Positions 19,297-28,484 of a stretch of 64,000 nt of DNA are shown here, in pieces. The notes under the pieces are model-generated. The model worked only from the letters and a program-made list of their open reading frames with translations. It had not been told where the DNA came from and ran no database searches. Position 1 is the stretch's first letter. Every line of letters begins with the position of its first letter. The DNA is from Rhizobiales bacterium 62-47 (GTDB lineage: Bacteria > Pseudomonadota > Alphaproteobacteria > Rhizobiales > Xanthobacteraceae). A program made the position numbers and the translations under genes. The stretch covers positions 869,150-933,149 of the forward strand of contig MKVX01000018.1 in NCBI GenBank assembly GCA_001899255.1, given 5' to 3'.

Positions 19297-19316
19297 CAGG
19301 CTCACCGAGGAGCCTG
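19297..19316 (+). terminator. Weak terminator-like hairpin after the GrlR-like gene
   Basis: CAGGCTC (19297-19303) and GAGCCTG (19310-19316) form a perfect 7-bp stem with a 6-nt loop, followed by TTATCTTCT. It is 23 nt past the stop and could end the tRNA-Arg/grlR-like transcript. The T tract is short. Confidence 0.5.
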
Positions 19317-19339
19317 TTATCTTCTATCGAAAGTCACTC

Positions 19340-19690
19340 ATGAGCGGATTCAAGGTACCAAATTTCGCCGACCGGCAACAGGCAGCCCGTGCAGCCAAGA
19401 AAAGCATTCTCGAGAAGTTCCGTGCCCAGCCTGCCGCCGACGATCCCGCCGTTCTAAAGCGGCGCGCGGAGCGAGAGGCGCTCGCCGCCGCACGCGCGGA
19501 AGCCAAAGCCAAACGTGACGCGGCCAAAGCCGAGCAGAAAGCGCGCGAAGCGGAGCGGACAAGATTGGCCGCGGAACAGCTTGAGCAGGAGAAGGCCGAG
19601 CAAGCAGCGCGCGAGCTGGCCCTCGAGGCCGAGCGCAAGGCCGCCCGTGACGCTCGCTATGCTGCACGAAAAGCACGACAAAAAAGATAA
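19340..19690 (+). CDS. DUF6481 family protein, charged coiled coil
   Basis: 116 residues. It starts MSGFKVPNFADRQQAARAAKKS, which I recognise as the DUF6481 head, followed by one long Ala/Lys/Glu/Arg-rich helix (residues ~20-115) with no hydrophobic segment. It would be a cytoplasmic coiled-coil protein of unknown function. The frame runs the whole length without breaks and codon third positions are GC-rich, supporting a real gene. Confidence 0.8.
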   Translation: MSGFKVPNFADRQQAARAAKKSILEKFRAQPAADDPAVLKRRAEREALAAARAEAKAKRDAAKAEQKAREAERTRLAAEQLEQEKAEQAARELALEAERKAARDARYAARKARQKR

Positions 19691-19823
19691 CTTACGCTGA
19701 GACCCCTTCGGCGACCTGCCTGTTGACCCTACAATTCTAGCATCCGCAACGATCCTGCCGATCGAGAGCGAATGCTAGAGTTGTCGCACGAGGGTGAGTT
19801 GCGGCGAGCTAGTTGCCGCCGCA

Positions 19824-20042
19824 CTATTTCTTCATATCGTCTTTCTTCATCCCGTCATGCTTCTTCATGCCATCCTTCGACATGGAGTCCTTGGACATAT
19901 TGTCTTTCGCCATCGTGCTGCTCTTTGTCATTCCTGTGTCCTTGCTCATTTTGTCCTGAGCGAAAGCTGCCGGAGCAAAGGTCAGGCCGAGTGTGATGGC
20001 GGCGGCGGAGAATCCGAGAACGAGACGGTTGCAGACTGTCAT
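19824..20042 (-). CDS. Pentapeptide MXKDX repeat protein (secreted)
   Basis: 72 residues. A signal peptide (MTVCNRLVLGFSAAAITLG..., cleaved after AFA) is followed by a tail of repeated MxKDx units: MSKDT, MAKDN, MSKDS, MSKDG, MKKHD, MKKDD. This is the small exported family named for that repeat; its function is unknown, and Met/Asp/Lys-rich tails suggest metal binding (inference). It stands alone, divergent from the TRAP operon. Confidence 0.85.
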   Translation of the reverse strand: MTVCNRLVLGFSAAAITLGLTFAPAAFAQDKMSKDTGMTKSSTMAKDNMSKDSMSKDGMKKHDGMKKDDMKK

Positions 20043-20320
20043 GAGCCAATCATCCTATTTGGAGGGGCGACGGTTGTCGCTGTTCATGCTCTACGTTCGA
20101 GATTCGAGTTTGTTACAGTCGCGCGTTCCCCGATCGTCGCATTTGATTTCGCTGCGATCGCGAATAGCATTCACAGGCGACGCGCTGGAGGGTGCACTGC
20201 ACCATTGCCGGCATGTTCGATCCGACTATCTTGTCCGGAGCAGTTGTGCGCTGAGGCTGCTACCTTTATGACTTCCGGACTTGGGGCGCTGCGGACAAAA
20301 AAATCATCAGGGAGACATTC
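20043..20320. other. Divergent intergenic region MXKDX gene / TRAP operon
   Basis: 278 nt holding promoters for both flanking genes. A clear ribosome site (CAGGGAG) precedes the TRAP start at 20321. I see no convincing operator, and the short open frame here has no recognisable product. Confidence 0.5.
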
Positions 20321-21337
20321 ATGATCACTCGTCGTCACGTTTTAGCGTCGGCGCTCGCCGCACCTGCTCTGCTGCGTTTTGGACCAGCGCAGGCCGCGAC
20401 GACGCTCAAGATCTCACACCAGTTTCCAGGCGGCACGATTGACAAGGGCGACTTCCGTGATCGGCTCACCCGTGTCTTCGCTGCAGAAATCGCCAAGCGC
20501 AGCGGTGGCGAACTGACCGCCGACGTCTATCCGAATTCGTCGCTGATGAAGACCACGGCGCAATTCTCGGCCATGCGCAAAGGTGCTCTCGACCTCAGCC
20601 TGTATCCGATGCCGTACGCCGGCGGCGAAGTACCGGAAACCAATATCGGCTTGATGCCGGGTCTGGTCTCCACATACGAGCAAGGCCTGAGCTGGAAGAC
20701 CAAACCGGTCGGCAAGGCGTTGACCGACTTCCTCGCCGACAAGGGCATCATCATCGTGACCTGGGTCTGGCAGGCCGGCGGTGTCGCCAGCCGTTCCCGG
20801 CCAATCGTCGCACCGGAAGACGCAAAGGGTCTCAAGGTCCGTGGCGGTTCGCGCGAAATGGACATGGTGCTGCAGAAAGCCGGCGCTGCCGTGCTGTCGG
20901 TGCCGTCCAATGAGATTTATGCCGCGATGCAGACCGGCGCATGCGACGCTGGCATCACATCGTCCACCAGCCTGATCTCGTTCCGGCTTGAGGAAGTTGC
21001 CAAGAGTCTGACCTCCGGTGCGGGCCATTCCTATTGGTTTATGTGCGAGCCGCTGATGATGTCGAAAGCGATCTTCGACAAGCTGCCGCAGAAGCATCAG
21101 GACATCATCCTCGCCGTCGGAACCGAAATGGAAGCGTTCGGCAAGAAGGGTGCACAGGACGACGATATCGAGGTCACCAAGGTCTACGAGAAGGCCGGTG
21201 CCAAGGTCAGCGCTCTCGACGCGGCGACTGTCGGCAAATGGCGTGACATCGCACGCGATACCGCGTGGGTCGACTACGGCAAGAAATCCGCCGTGGCCGC
21301 CAATCTGCTGAAGCTCGCGAGCGACGTTCCAGCCTGA
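20321..21337 (+). CDS. TRAP transporter solute-binding protein (DctP family)
   Basis: 338 residues. The N-terminus (MITRRHVLASALAAPALL..., cleaved near AQA|AT) is a signal peptide with paired arginines and may use Tat. The mature region has the DctP-family fold with the signature GLKVRGGSREMDMVLQKAGA followed by VPSNEIYAAMQTGACDA, where the family's conserved arginine contacts a substrate carboxylate. It would capture an organic acid in the periplasm for the DctQ/DctM pair encoded immediately downstream (TGATG overlap). The substrate cannot be named. Confidence 0.92.
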   Translation: MITRRHVLASALAAPALLRFGPAQAATTLKISHQFPGGTIDKGDFRDRLTRVFAAEIAKRSGGELTADVYPNSSLMKTTAQFSAMRKGALDLSLYPMPYAGGEVPETNIGLMPGLVSTYEQGLSWKTKPVGKALTDFLADKGIIIVTWVWQAGGVASRSRPIVAPEDAKGLKVRGGSREMDMVLQKAGAAVLSVPSNEIYAAMQTGACDAGITSSTSLISFRLEEVAKSLTSGAGHSYWFMCEPLMMSKAIFDKLPQKHQDIILAVGTEMEAFGKKGAQDDDIEVTKVYEKAGAKVSALDAATVGKWRDIARDTAWVDYGKKSAVAANLLKLASDVPA

Positions 21338-21888
21338 TGCACGTCCCTCTCGAGGACCAAAACGACCTCCCCAGTGCCGCGGCAAGCAACTCGCTTGTCG
21401 CGGCACTGAGTCGTGGCCTTCGCATTTGCAATGATTTCATTGTGGTGCTCGCCTCCATCGCACTGGTCGCGGCCTGCGCGATCCTGAGCTACAGCGTCAT
21501 CACGCGCAGCCTGTTCCACAGCGCAACTTACTGGCAGGACGAGGCGGCCGTATTCCTGCTGGTTGGCGTCACCTTCATGACATCGGCCTTCGTGCAGAGT
21601 CAGCGCGGCCATATCGGCATCGAAGCTTTCGTCGGCTTGTTATCGCCTGCGATGAACTGGCTGCGAAGCTTGCTGGTGGATATCGCAACTTTGGTATTCT
21701 GCGTGTTCTTCTCCTGGAAATCGTGGACGCTCGCACATGAGGCCTGGGTCGATGGTCAGGTCTCCAACTCGATGTGGTCGCCGCCGTTGGCGATTCCCTA
21801 TGCCCTGATGGCGATGGGCATGACCCTGCTCTGCTTTCAAATCGTGATGCAGATCGTGATCCACCTTATGCAGCGGACCCGTTCATGA
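21337..21888 (+). CDS. TRAP transporter small permease (DctQ family)
   Basis: 183 residues from the ATG at 21337, which shares the A of the preceding TGA stop (TGATG), a classical coupling arrangement. Four hydrophobic helices and the family segment TRSLFHSATYWQDEAAVFLLVG...RGHIGIE identify the small membrane subunit. It partners with the large DctM subunit in a sodium-driven importer. The upstream in-frame extension to 21265 lies inside the binding-protein gene and is rejected. Confidence 0.93.
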   Translation: MHVPLEDQNDLPSAAASNSLVAALSRGLRICNDFIVVLASIALVAACAILSYSVITRSLFHSATYWQDEAAVFLLVGVTFMTSAFVQSQRGHIGIEAFVGLLSPAMNWLRSLLVDIATLVFCVFFSWKSWTLAHEAWVDGQVSNSMWSPPLAIPYALMAMGMTLLCFQIVMQIVIHLMQRTRS

Positions 21889-23243
21889 CCGTTTTCGGTA
21901 TTGGCATCAGCTACGGTATCGCAACGCTGGTGGTGATGTTTTCTGGAATGCCGATCGCGTTTGCGCTCGGCGCGGTCGCCGTCGTGTTTATGGCGATCTT
22001 CATGCCCACGGCGTCGCTCGATACTGTCACGCAGAACGTTTACGAGGAAATCGCCTCGATCACCCTGCTCTCGATTCCGTTGTTCATCCTCAAGGGCGCC
22101 GCGATTGGGCGATCCCGCGCCGGGCAGGATCTTTACTCCGCATTGCATGCCTGGCTGCATCGTGTACCGGGCGGACTGGGCATCGCCAACGTGTTCGCTT
22201 GCGCGTTGTTCGCCGCCATGGCGGGATCGTCGCCAGCAACCTGCTCGGCAATCGGCTCGGCCGGCATTCCCGAGATGCGCAAGCGCGGCTATTCCGGCGG
22301 CTTCGCGGCAGGCATCATCGCCGCTGGCGGCACGCTCGGCATCCTGCTCCCACCGTCGATTACAATGATCCTGTTCGCGGTTGCCGCCGAACAATCGCTC
22401 GGACGGCTGTTCCTTGCCGGCATAGGACCCGGCTTACTGCTGGTGACGTTATTCGGCATCTACGCCGTGTTCCGCTTCCGCAAGGAATACGCAGCAGCGA
22501 GTGCCGCTTACGAGGCTGGTGGCGAAACCTCAGCGATCCTCAAGCACGATGACTTCACCATGGCCGAACGCTTCAGCGCGCTGCCGCGTGTCTTGCCGTT
22601 CGTCCTGCTGCTCACCGGCGTCATGGTCGCCCTCTACGGTGGCTATGCGACACCATCCGAAACCGCCGGCCTTGGCGGCCTGCTGGCGCTGTTCCTGATC
22701 GCCAGCATCTACAGCGTCTGGAAGCCCAGCGATCTCGCGCCGATCCTCAAAGCAACGGTGCGCGAGTCAACGATGCTGATGATGATCATCGGCATGTCGC
22801 TGCTTTATTCCTACGTGATGAGTTATCTGCACATTTCGCAATCGGCTGCGGAGGCCATCGTTGCGATGCATCTGCCGCGATGGGAATTGCTTGCGGCAAT
22901 TCTGCTGATGGTCGTCGTGCTTGGCTTTTTCCTGCCGCCGGTCTCGATCATCCTGATGACGGCGCCGATCATTCTGCCGCCGCTACGCGCTGCCGGTTTT
23001 GATATCATCTGGTTCGGCATCGTCATGACTATCGTCATGGAGATGGGCCTGATTCATCCACCTGTTGGATTGAATATTTTTGTCATCAGGAACGTCGCGC
23101 CGGATATCCCGCTGAGCGAGGTGATCTGGGGGACGTTGCCGTTCGTCCTGCTGATGATGGTGGCCGTTTTGATCCTCTGCTTCGTGCCGCAGATCGCCAC
23201 AGGAATCCCGGACATTCTGATGGGCGCCGAACCGGGTCGATAG
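21885..23243 (+). CDS. TRAP transporter large permease (DctM family)
   Basis: 452 residues from the ATG at 21885, overlapping the small-permease stop by 4 nt. About 11-12 hydrophobic segments and DctM features (GSSPATCSAIGSAGIPEMRKRGY and GGTLGILLPPSITMILFA) identify the transport subunit. It ends only 2 nt from the convergent stop of the HMG-CoA lyase gene. Together the three genes form a complete TRAP system with separate Q and M subunits. Confidence 0.95.
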   Translation: MTVFGIGISYGIATLVVMFSGMPIAFALGAVAVVFMAIFMPTASLDTVTQNVYEEIASITLLSIPLFILKGAAIGRSRAGQDLYSALHAWLHRVPGGLGIANVFACALFAAMAGSSPATCSAIGSAGIPEMRKRGYSGGFAAGIIAAGGTLGILLPPSITMILFAVAAEQSLGRLFLAGIGPGLLLVTLFGIYAVFRFRKEYAAASAAYEAGGETSAILKHDDFTMAERFSALPRVLPFVLLLTGVMVALYGGYATPSETAGLGGLLALFLIASIYSVWKPSDLAPILKATVRESTMLMMIIGMSLLYSYVMSYLHISQSAAEAIVAMHLPRWELLAAILLMVVVLGFFLPPVSIILMTAPIILPPLRAAGFDIIWFGIVMTIVMEMGLIHPPVGLNIFVIRNVAPDIPLSEVIWGTLPFVLLMMVAVLILCFVPQIATGIPDILMGAEPGR

Positions 23244-23245
23244 CC

Positions 23246-24157
23246 TTAAGTCCGCGCTGCTTTTCCCTGCTTGGCATTCAGCGCCGTGGCGACACGGCTC
23301 ACCGGCGGGCGGCCGAGCAAGCGACTGACCTGATTGGTGGCCGCCAACAAGCGCTGCATATCGACACCCGTCGCAATGCCCATACCCTCCAGCATGTAGA
23401 CGACGTCCTCGGTGGCGACGTTGCCAGTGGCTCCGGGCGCATAGGGACAGCCGCCCAGCCCCCCGGCGGCGGAGTCGATCACGCGCACACCCTCTTCGAG
23501 CCCGGCATAGAGATTGGCCAGCGCCTGCCCGTAGGTGTCGTGGAAGTGCATGGCGAGATTGGCCAACGGCACTTCTTTGCCAACGGTGCGCAGCAATTGG
23601 CGCGCTTTTGTCGGCGTGCCGACGCCGATGGTATCCCCCAGCGAAATCTCGTAGCAGCCAAGGTCCCAAAGCTGCCTTGCTACGCGGGCCACCGCCTCCG
23701 GCTTCACCTCGCCGTCGAACGGACAGCCAAGCACGCACGATACGTAACCGCGAACTTTGACGCCGTCGGCTTTGGCGCGAGCAACAACCGGCTTGAAGCG
23801 TTCAATCGACTCGGCAACCGAGCAATTGATGTTTGCCCGCGAAAATCCCTCCGATGCCGATGCGAATACCGAGACAACCTTCGCGCCAGCAGCGATAGCG
23901 GCGTCGTACCCCTTTTCATTCGGAACGAGTACGTGGAACTCACCCGGCAAGTGACTGACGGTCCGCAAGACCTGGTCCGACCCGACCATCTGTGGAATGG
24001 CCTTTGGTGACACAAACGCGCCGACTTCGCAGGTGTGCAGGCCGGCGGCGACCAGAGCCTCGACAAACGCAACGCGGTCTTCGACGCTTATCGCCACCTT
24101 CTCATTCTGGAGACCATCGCGCGGCCCCATCTCGACGATATGCACACCATCGCTCAT
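23246..24157 (-). CDS. liuE: Hydroxymethylglutaryl-CoA lyase
   Basis: 303 residues from the ATG at 24157. It has the HMG-CoA lyase N-terminal motif VEMGPRDGLQNEK and the C-terminal signature GGLGGCPYAPGATGN with the catalytic cysteine. It cleaves HMG-CoA into acetyl-CoA and acetoacetate, the last step of leucine breakdown. It follows the biotin-carboxylase subunit by 7 nt, giving the order liuB-liuD-liuE on one transcript. The frame starting at 24214 overlaps liuD and lacks homology there. Confidence 0.95.
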   Translation of the reverse strand: MSDGVHIVEMGPRDGLQNEKVAISVEDRVAFVEALVAAGLHTCEVGAFVSPKAIPQMVGSDQVLRTVSHLPGEFHVLVPNEKGYDAAIAAGAKVVSVFASASEGFSRANINCSVAESIERFKPVVARAKADGVKVRGYVSCVLGCPFDGEVKPEAVARVARQLWDLGCYEISLGDTIGVGTPTKARQLLRTVGKEVPLANLAMHFHDTYGQALANLYAGLEEGVRVIDSAAGGLGGCPYAPGATGNVATEDVVYMLEGMGIATGVDMQRLLAATNQVSRLLGRPPVSRVATALNAKQGKAART

Positions 24158-24164
24158 GCCGGCC

Positions 24165-26171
24165 TCACGCCTCCGCTGGCTCGACTTCGGCGAGTTCAGC
24201 ACCTTCCTGCACAATGTCGCCGACTTTGCACTTCACGCGCTTGAGCACACCGGCGAAAGGCGCGCGCAGTGTCTGCTCCATTTTCATCACTTCAAGAGTC
24301 AGGATCGCCGCGCCCTTCTCCAGATTGGCGCCCTCCTCGGCCAGCAACGCCACCACGGTGCCTGGGAGCGGCGCAACGATGCGGTCCTCGCCGACCTGCT
24401 CTTCGTCGTCGCCGCCGAACGGATCAACCCAATGCAATTCAAAGCGGCCATTACGCGTCCGCAGATAGACTTCGCGACCGTCGACAACGAATGCACAATG
24501 ACTGCGCAGGTCGCCAAGCGTCAGATCGATCGCACCTGTGCCAACCGGCTTGTAGTCGAATGCAATCTCATGATCGCCTATGGTGAGTGTGGAAGCACCG
24601 CCGCCATAATGTCGTTCCACCTTATGCTCGGCCGCTCCCTGGCGGAACACGAAGACGCGCTTGCGCCGCCCCACCGGCATCCAGCCCGCGGTCCGCCACG
24701 GCGAATGCGCATCCGCAGAAACGGCCTTCGCTTCCTGATCGAGGATAGCCGCTACCGCTGCAGCGAGTTCGACGTTGGAAGGCGCCGATGCGACCGATGT
24801 CAACTTTTCCAGATGACGTTCAATGAATCCGGTGTCGATCTTGTTCTTGCGGACGTCGGGGTGCGTCACCAGCGCCGAAAGGAACGGAATGTTGGTAACG
24901 ACGCCACGTACATCGGTTTCCTCGAGGCCTCGATTCAGGCGGCTGATTGCGCCTTCGCGCGTCGGCGCCCAGGCGATCACCTTCGCCAGCATCGCGTCAT
25001 AATGCGGCGATACCTCGCTGCCCTGTCGATAGCCAGCATCGATGCGCAGGCCATCGGTTTCCTCGGGCGTTCGCCAGGTCTTGATGCGGCCGACCGATGG
25101 CATGAAGTTCTTGGCCGGATTTTCCGCGTAGACCCGCGCTTCGATGGCGTGGCCATTCAACTTGATCTGGTCCTGTTTCAGCGGCAGTTCCTCGCCAAAG
25201 GCCACGCGAAGCTGCCATTCCACGAGATCGACCCCAGCGATCAATTCGCTCACCGGATGCTCGACCTGAAGTCGCGTGTTCATCTCGATGAAGAACACGT
25301 CCTTGCCATCGGAGACGAACTCGATGGTTCCTGCACCGACATAATTGACGGCACCGGCTGCCTTGCGCGCGGCCTCACAAACCGTTTCGCGCTGCTTTGC
25401 GTTGAGCGTCGGTGATGGTGCCTCTTCGATCACCTTCTGATGGCGTCGCTGCAAGGTGCATTCCCGCTCGAACAACGAAACGAGATTGCCATGGCTGTCG
25501 CCGATCACCTGTACTTCGATGTGACGCGGATTGAGGACGTACTTCTCGATCAGCATCCGATCGTCGCCGAACGCAGCCTTGGCTTCGCGCCGTGCGCTTT
25601 CTAGCGCCGCCGTCAGTTCGGACGCCGCGCGCACAACGCGCATGCCGCGACCGCCGCCACCAGCGGACGCCTTGACCAGCACCGGATAACCGGCCTTTTC
25701 GGCCGCCGCCGCCAGCGTTGCGTCGTCCTGCGCCTCGCCGTGATAACCCGGGACCAGCGGCACCCCGGCCTTTTCCATCAGCAGCTTGGAGCCTGACTTC
25801 GAGCCCATCGCCGTCATCATCGCGGCTGTCGGGCCGACGAACACCAAACCGGCATCGGCGCAGGCCTGGGCGAATTCGGCATTCTCCGACAGGAAACCGT
25901 AGCCCGGATGAATCGCCTCCGCGCCAGTCTTGCGCGCCGCCTCAAGCACGCGCTCTACGTTGAGGTAGCTGTCGCGCGCCCGCGCCGGGCCGAGCAACAC
26001 AGCCTCATCGGCCATGCTGACATGCACCGCATCGCGATCGGCTTCGGAATAGACCGCAACCGTGCGCAATCCCATGGCGCGCGCGGTGCGAATGACACGG
26101 CAGGCGATCTCGCCGCGATTGGCGATCAACAAAGTGCGGAATCGCCGATATTGTACTGAGCCAGCCATCAT
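24165..26171 (-). CDS. liuD: Methylcrotonoyl-CoA carboxylase biotin-containing subunit
   Basis: 668 residues. Biotin carboxylase domain (~8-455) with the ATP-grasp glycine loop KASAGGGGRGMR and the EMNTRLQVEHPV segment; a C-terminal biotinyl domain with EVMKMEQ, biotinyl lysine K630. It carboxylates biotin for transfer by LiuB to 3-methylcrotonyl-CoA in leucine catabolism. Its ATG overlaps the liuB stop by one base (TAATG). Propionyl- or geranyl-CoA carboxylase are alternatives by sequence alone, but the adjacent HMG-CoA lyase favours the leucine pathway. Confidence 0.92.
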   Translation of the reverse strand: MMAGSVQYRRFRTLLIANRGEIACRVIRTARAMGLRTVAVYSEADRDAVHVSMADEAVLLGPARARDSYLNVERVLEAARKTGAEAIHPGYGFLSENAEFAQACADAGLVFVGPTAAMMTAMGSKSGSKLLMEKAGVPLVPGYHGEAQDDATLAAAAEKAGYPVLVKASAGGGGRGMRVVRAASELTAALESARREAKAAFGDDRMLIEKYVLNPRHIEVQVIGDSHGNLVSLFERECTLQRRHQKVIEEAPSPTLNAKQRETVCEAARKAAGAVNYVGAGTIEFVSDGKDVFFIEMNTRLQVEHPVSELIAGVDLVEWQLRVAFGEELPLKQDQIKLNGHAIEARVYAENPAKNFMPSVGRIKTWRTPEETDGLRIDAGYRQGSEVSPHYDAMLAKVIAWAPTREGAISRLNRGLEETDVRGVVTNIPFLSALVTHPDVRKNKIDTGFIERHLEKLTSVASAPSNVELAAAVAAILDQEAKAVSADAHSPWRTAGWMPVGRRKRVFVFRQGAAEHKVERHYGGGASTLTIGDHEIAFDYKPVGTGAIDLTLGDLRSHCAFVVDGREVYLRTRNGRFELHWVDPFGGDDEEQVGEDRIVAPLPGTVVALLAEEGANLEKGAAILTLEVMKMEQTLRAPFAGVLKRVKCKVGDIVQEGAELAEVEPAEA

Positions 26172-27775
26172 TACATCCTGAAAATACCAAAACGGGTCGG
26201 CTCAATCGGCGCGTTGGCCGCCGCGGACAGTCCTAAACCCAACATCAGTCGCGTATCGGCGGGATCGATCACACCATCGTCCCACAGTCGCGCGGTGGCG
26301 TAATACGGGCTTCCCTGATGCTCGAATTGCGTGCGCGTCGGGGCGCGGAACGCCTCCTCCTCCTCTACCGACCAGGTGCCACCCTTGGCTTCGATGTTGT
26401 CGCGGCGCAACTGGCTAAGCACCATGGCCGCCTGCTCACCGCCCATCACCGAGATGCGCGCGTTCGGCCACATCCAAAGGAAGCGCGGACTATAGGCACG
26501 GCCGCACATGCCGTAGTTGCCGGCGCCATAGGAGCCCCCGATCACCACGGTAAACTTCGGTACACCGGCGGTTGCGACGGCTGTCACCAGCTTGGCGCCG
26601 TCGCGTGCGATGCCGCCAGCCTCGTACTTCTTGCCGACCATGAAGCCGGTGATGTTCTGCAGAAACAGCAGCGGAATATTGCGCTGGCAGCACAACTCGA
26701 TGAAGTGCGCTCCCTTCAGCGAGCTCTCGCTGAACAGAATGCCGTTATTGGCAATGATGCCGACCGGATAGCCCCAGATGTGCGCGAAGCCGCAGATCAG
26801 CGTCTGGCCGTAAAGCTTCTTGAACTCGTCGAATTCCGAGCCATCGACAATGCGCGCGATGATGTCGTGCACATCGAACGGCTTGCGGTTGTCGGCTGGA
26901 ACGACGCCGTAAATTTCCTCCCGCGCGTACAGCGGTTCACGCGGCTCGCGCCAGCCAGATACGTTGCGCTGCGGTTGTTTCAGCGTGCTGACGATGCGCC
27001 GCGCAATGCCGATGGCGTGGCTGTCATTCTGCGCATAATGATCGGTCACGCCGGACTGGCGCGAATGAACGTCGGCGCCGCCGAGTTCTTCGGCACTCAC
27101 CACCTCACCGGTCGCGGCCTTCACCAATGGCGGCCCGCCGAGGAAGATGGTGCCCTGATTGCGCACGATGATGCTTTCGTCGGACATCGCCGGGACGTAG
27201 GCGCCGCCGGCGGTACAGGATCCCATCACGATGGCGATCTGTGGAATGCCCTGCGCGGAGAGGTTCGCCTGATTGTAGAAGATACGGCCGAAGTGCCGCT
27301 CGTCCGGAAAGATCTCGTCCTGCTGCGGCAGGAAGGCGCCGCCGGAATCCACCATGTAGATGCAGGGCAGATTATTCTGCCGAGCGATATCCTGCGCGCG
27401 CAGATGCTTTTTCACGGTCATCGGATAGTAGGTGCCGCCCTTGATGGTCGCATCATTGGCGACAATCATGCACTCCCGTCCCGAGATTCTCCCGACACCG
27501 GTGATGATGCTCGCCGAGTGCACGTCGCCGCCATAAAGGCCGTTCGCCGCCAACGGCGACAGCTCAAGAAAGGCCGTCCCCGGATCGATCAGCAGATCGA
27601 CTCTGTCTCGGGCCAGCATCTTGCCGCGCGACAGATGTTTGGTGCGCGAGGCCTTGCCGCCACCGCCCGCGACCGCGCCGAGCTTCTCCTTCAACTCGGC
27701 GACGAGCGCACGCATCGCCGAAACATTCTGCTGAAAATCTTGTGAGGTGGGATCGATGTTGGAATGAAGCGCCAT
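26171..27775 (-). CDS. liuB: Methylcrotonoyl-CoA carboxylase carboxyltransferase subunit
   Basis: 534 residues, a typical length for MCC beta. It starts with the helical [17 protein letters not shown] head, then the carboxyltransferase crotonase-fold halves, with oxyanion-hole segments such as [16 protein letters not shown] and [19 protein letters not shown]. It transfers CO2 from biotin to 3-methylcrotonyl-CoA. It is the first gene of the liuB-liuD-liuE set; the isovaleryl-CoA dehydrogenase and methylglutaconyl-CoA hydratase usually found with it are absent from this window. Confidence 0.93.
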   Translation of the reverse strand: MALHSNIDPTSQDFQQNVSAMRALVAELKEKLGAVAGGGGKASRTKHLSRGKMLARDRVDLLIDPGTAFLELSPLAANGLYGGDVHSASIITGVGRISGRECMIVANDATIKGGTYYPMTVKKHLRAQDIARQNNLPCIYMVDSGGAFLPQQDEIFPDERHFGRIFYNQANLSAQGIPQIAIVMGSCTAGGAYVPAMSDESIIVRNQGTIFLGGPPLVKAATGEVVSAEELGGADVHSRQSGVTDHYAQNDSHAIGIARRIVSTLKQPQRNVSGWREPREPLYAREEIYGVVPADNRKPFDVHDIIARIVDGSEFDEFKKLYGQTLICGFAHIWGYPVGIIANNGILFSESSLKGAHFIELCCQRNIPLLFLQNITGFMVGKKYEAGGIARDGAKLVTAVATAGVPKFTVVIGGSYGAGNYGMCGRAYSPRFLWMWPNARISVMGGEQAAMVLSQLRRDNIEAKGGTWSVEEEEAFRAPTRTQFEHQGSPYYATARLWDDGVIDPADTRLMLGLGLSAAANAPIEPTRFGIFRM

Positions 27776-27814
27776 GACCTGCCGGGTGATTACGTTTAAG
27801 CGACCCTCGTCGAG

Positions 27815-27824
27815 ATGACGTCAT
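27815..27824. promoter_or_regulatory. 10-bp palindrome upstream of liuB (possible operator)
   Basis: ATGACGTCAT, a perfect palindrome 40 nt upstream of the liuB start, within the 169-nt gap that must carry the liuBDE promoter. A second inverted pair, GATGAC/GTCATC, overlaps it. No regulator gene is nearby, so binding is only a guess. Confidence 0.3.
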
Positions 27825-27944
27825 GTTGTCATCGGGACAGTGCCAGACGCAACACCGACTTTGGAGGACGCTACCGGGCCACCTGCGCCTCTCACCGCCT
27901 TTACAAAGGCAACCTAGCCGTGAAAAGCCGGCCAGGCGACAATT

Positions 27945-28250
27945 CTAATGCGTCCAGCGATCGGTCCGCCGGAAAGCAAAGTTGTCGGCATAGGCGACCT
28001 GCCGCCGGACCTGCTCCTTGGGCTCGATCACTTCATAGGGGATGCCCTCGCGCTCGCAATAGGCAACGGCATCATCCTTGGTATCGAAGCGAATCGTCAG
28101 CTGCTGTTTCATGTCGCCCGAGCTGGTCCACCCCATCAGCGGCTCGATGGTGCGCGGCTGCTCCGGCTCATAATCGAGCTGCCACTGCCGGGTCTTGGCA
28201 GTCCCCGATTGCATCGCAGTCTTGGCGGGTCTAAAAATGCGTGCGGTCAT
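27945..28250 (-). CDS. NDUFS4-like electron-transport complex I accessory subunit
   Basis: 101 residues from the ATG at 28250. Features of the ETC complex I / NDUFS4-like family are plain: MTARIFRPAKTAMQSGTA at the N-terminus, WTSSGDMKQQLTIRFDTKDDAVAYCEREGI, and the C-terminal YADNFAFRR. In mitochondria the homologue is the 18-kDa accessory subunit of NADH dehydrogenase; alphaproteobacteria keep it as a separate gene away from the nuo cluster. A longer frame to 28424 shows no family resemblance upstream of this start. Confidence 0.9.
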   Translation of the reverse strand: MTARIFRPAKTAMQSGTAKTRQWQLDYEPEQPRTIEPLMGWTSSGDMKQQLTIRFDTKDDAVAYCEREGIPYEVIEPKEQVRRQVAYADNFAFRRTDRWTH

Positions 28251-28405
28251 TGCGTGATGCAGCCCCTTGAGAGTATGTGGCTTTCTAACGATCGCGCCGA
28301 TTTGTGCAAACGACGCCCTCACGATAAATTCGCCGGTCACGGATTCGATTGAAAACGTGGAATTGGACGGTTTATCCTTGGGCTGACGTATATTCGCTCT
28401 GCAGC

Positions 28406-28425
28406 CTTGTGACAATTGCGACAAG
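28406..28425. promoter_or_regulatory. Near-palindrome upstream of opgC
   Basis: CTTGTGACAATTGCGACAAG is symmetric at 16 of its 20 positions and centred about 70 nt before the opgC start. Position and symmetry fit a dimeric repressor site, but no regulator is identified. Confidence 0.3.
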
Positions 28426-28484
28426 AGGCGAGTTGCCTCCGGTTTCCTGGCGTTTTCAAACTAAAACTGCGCGAACGGGTCATT

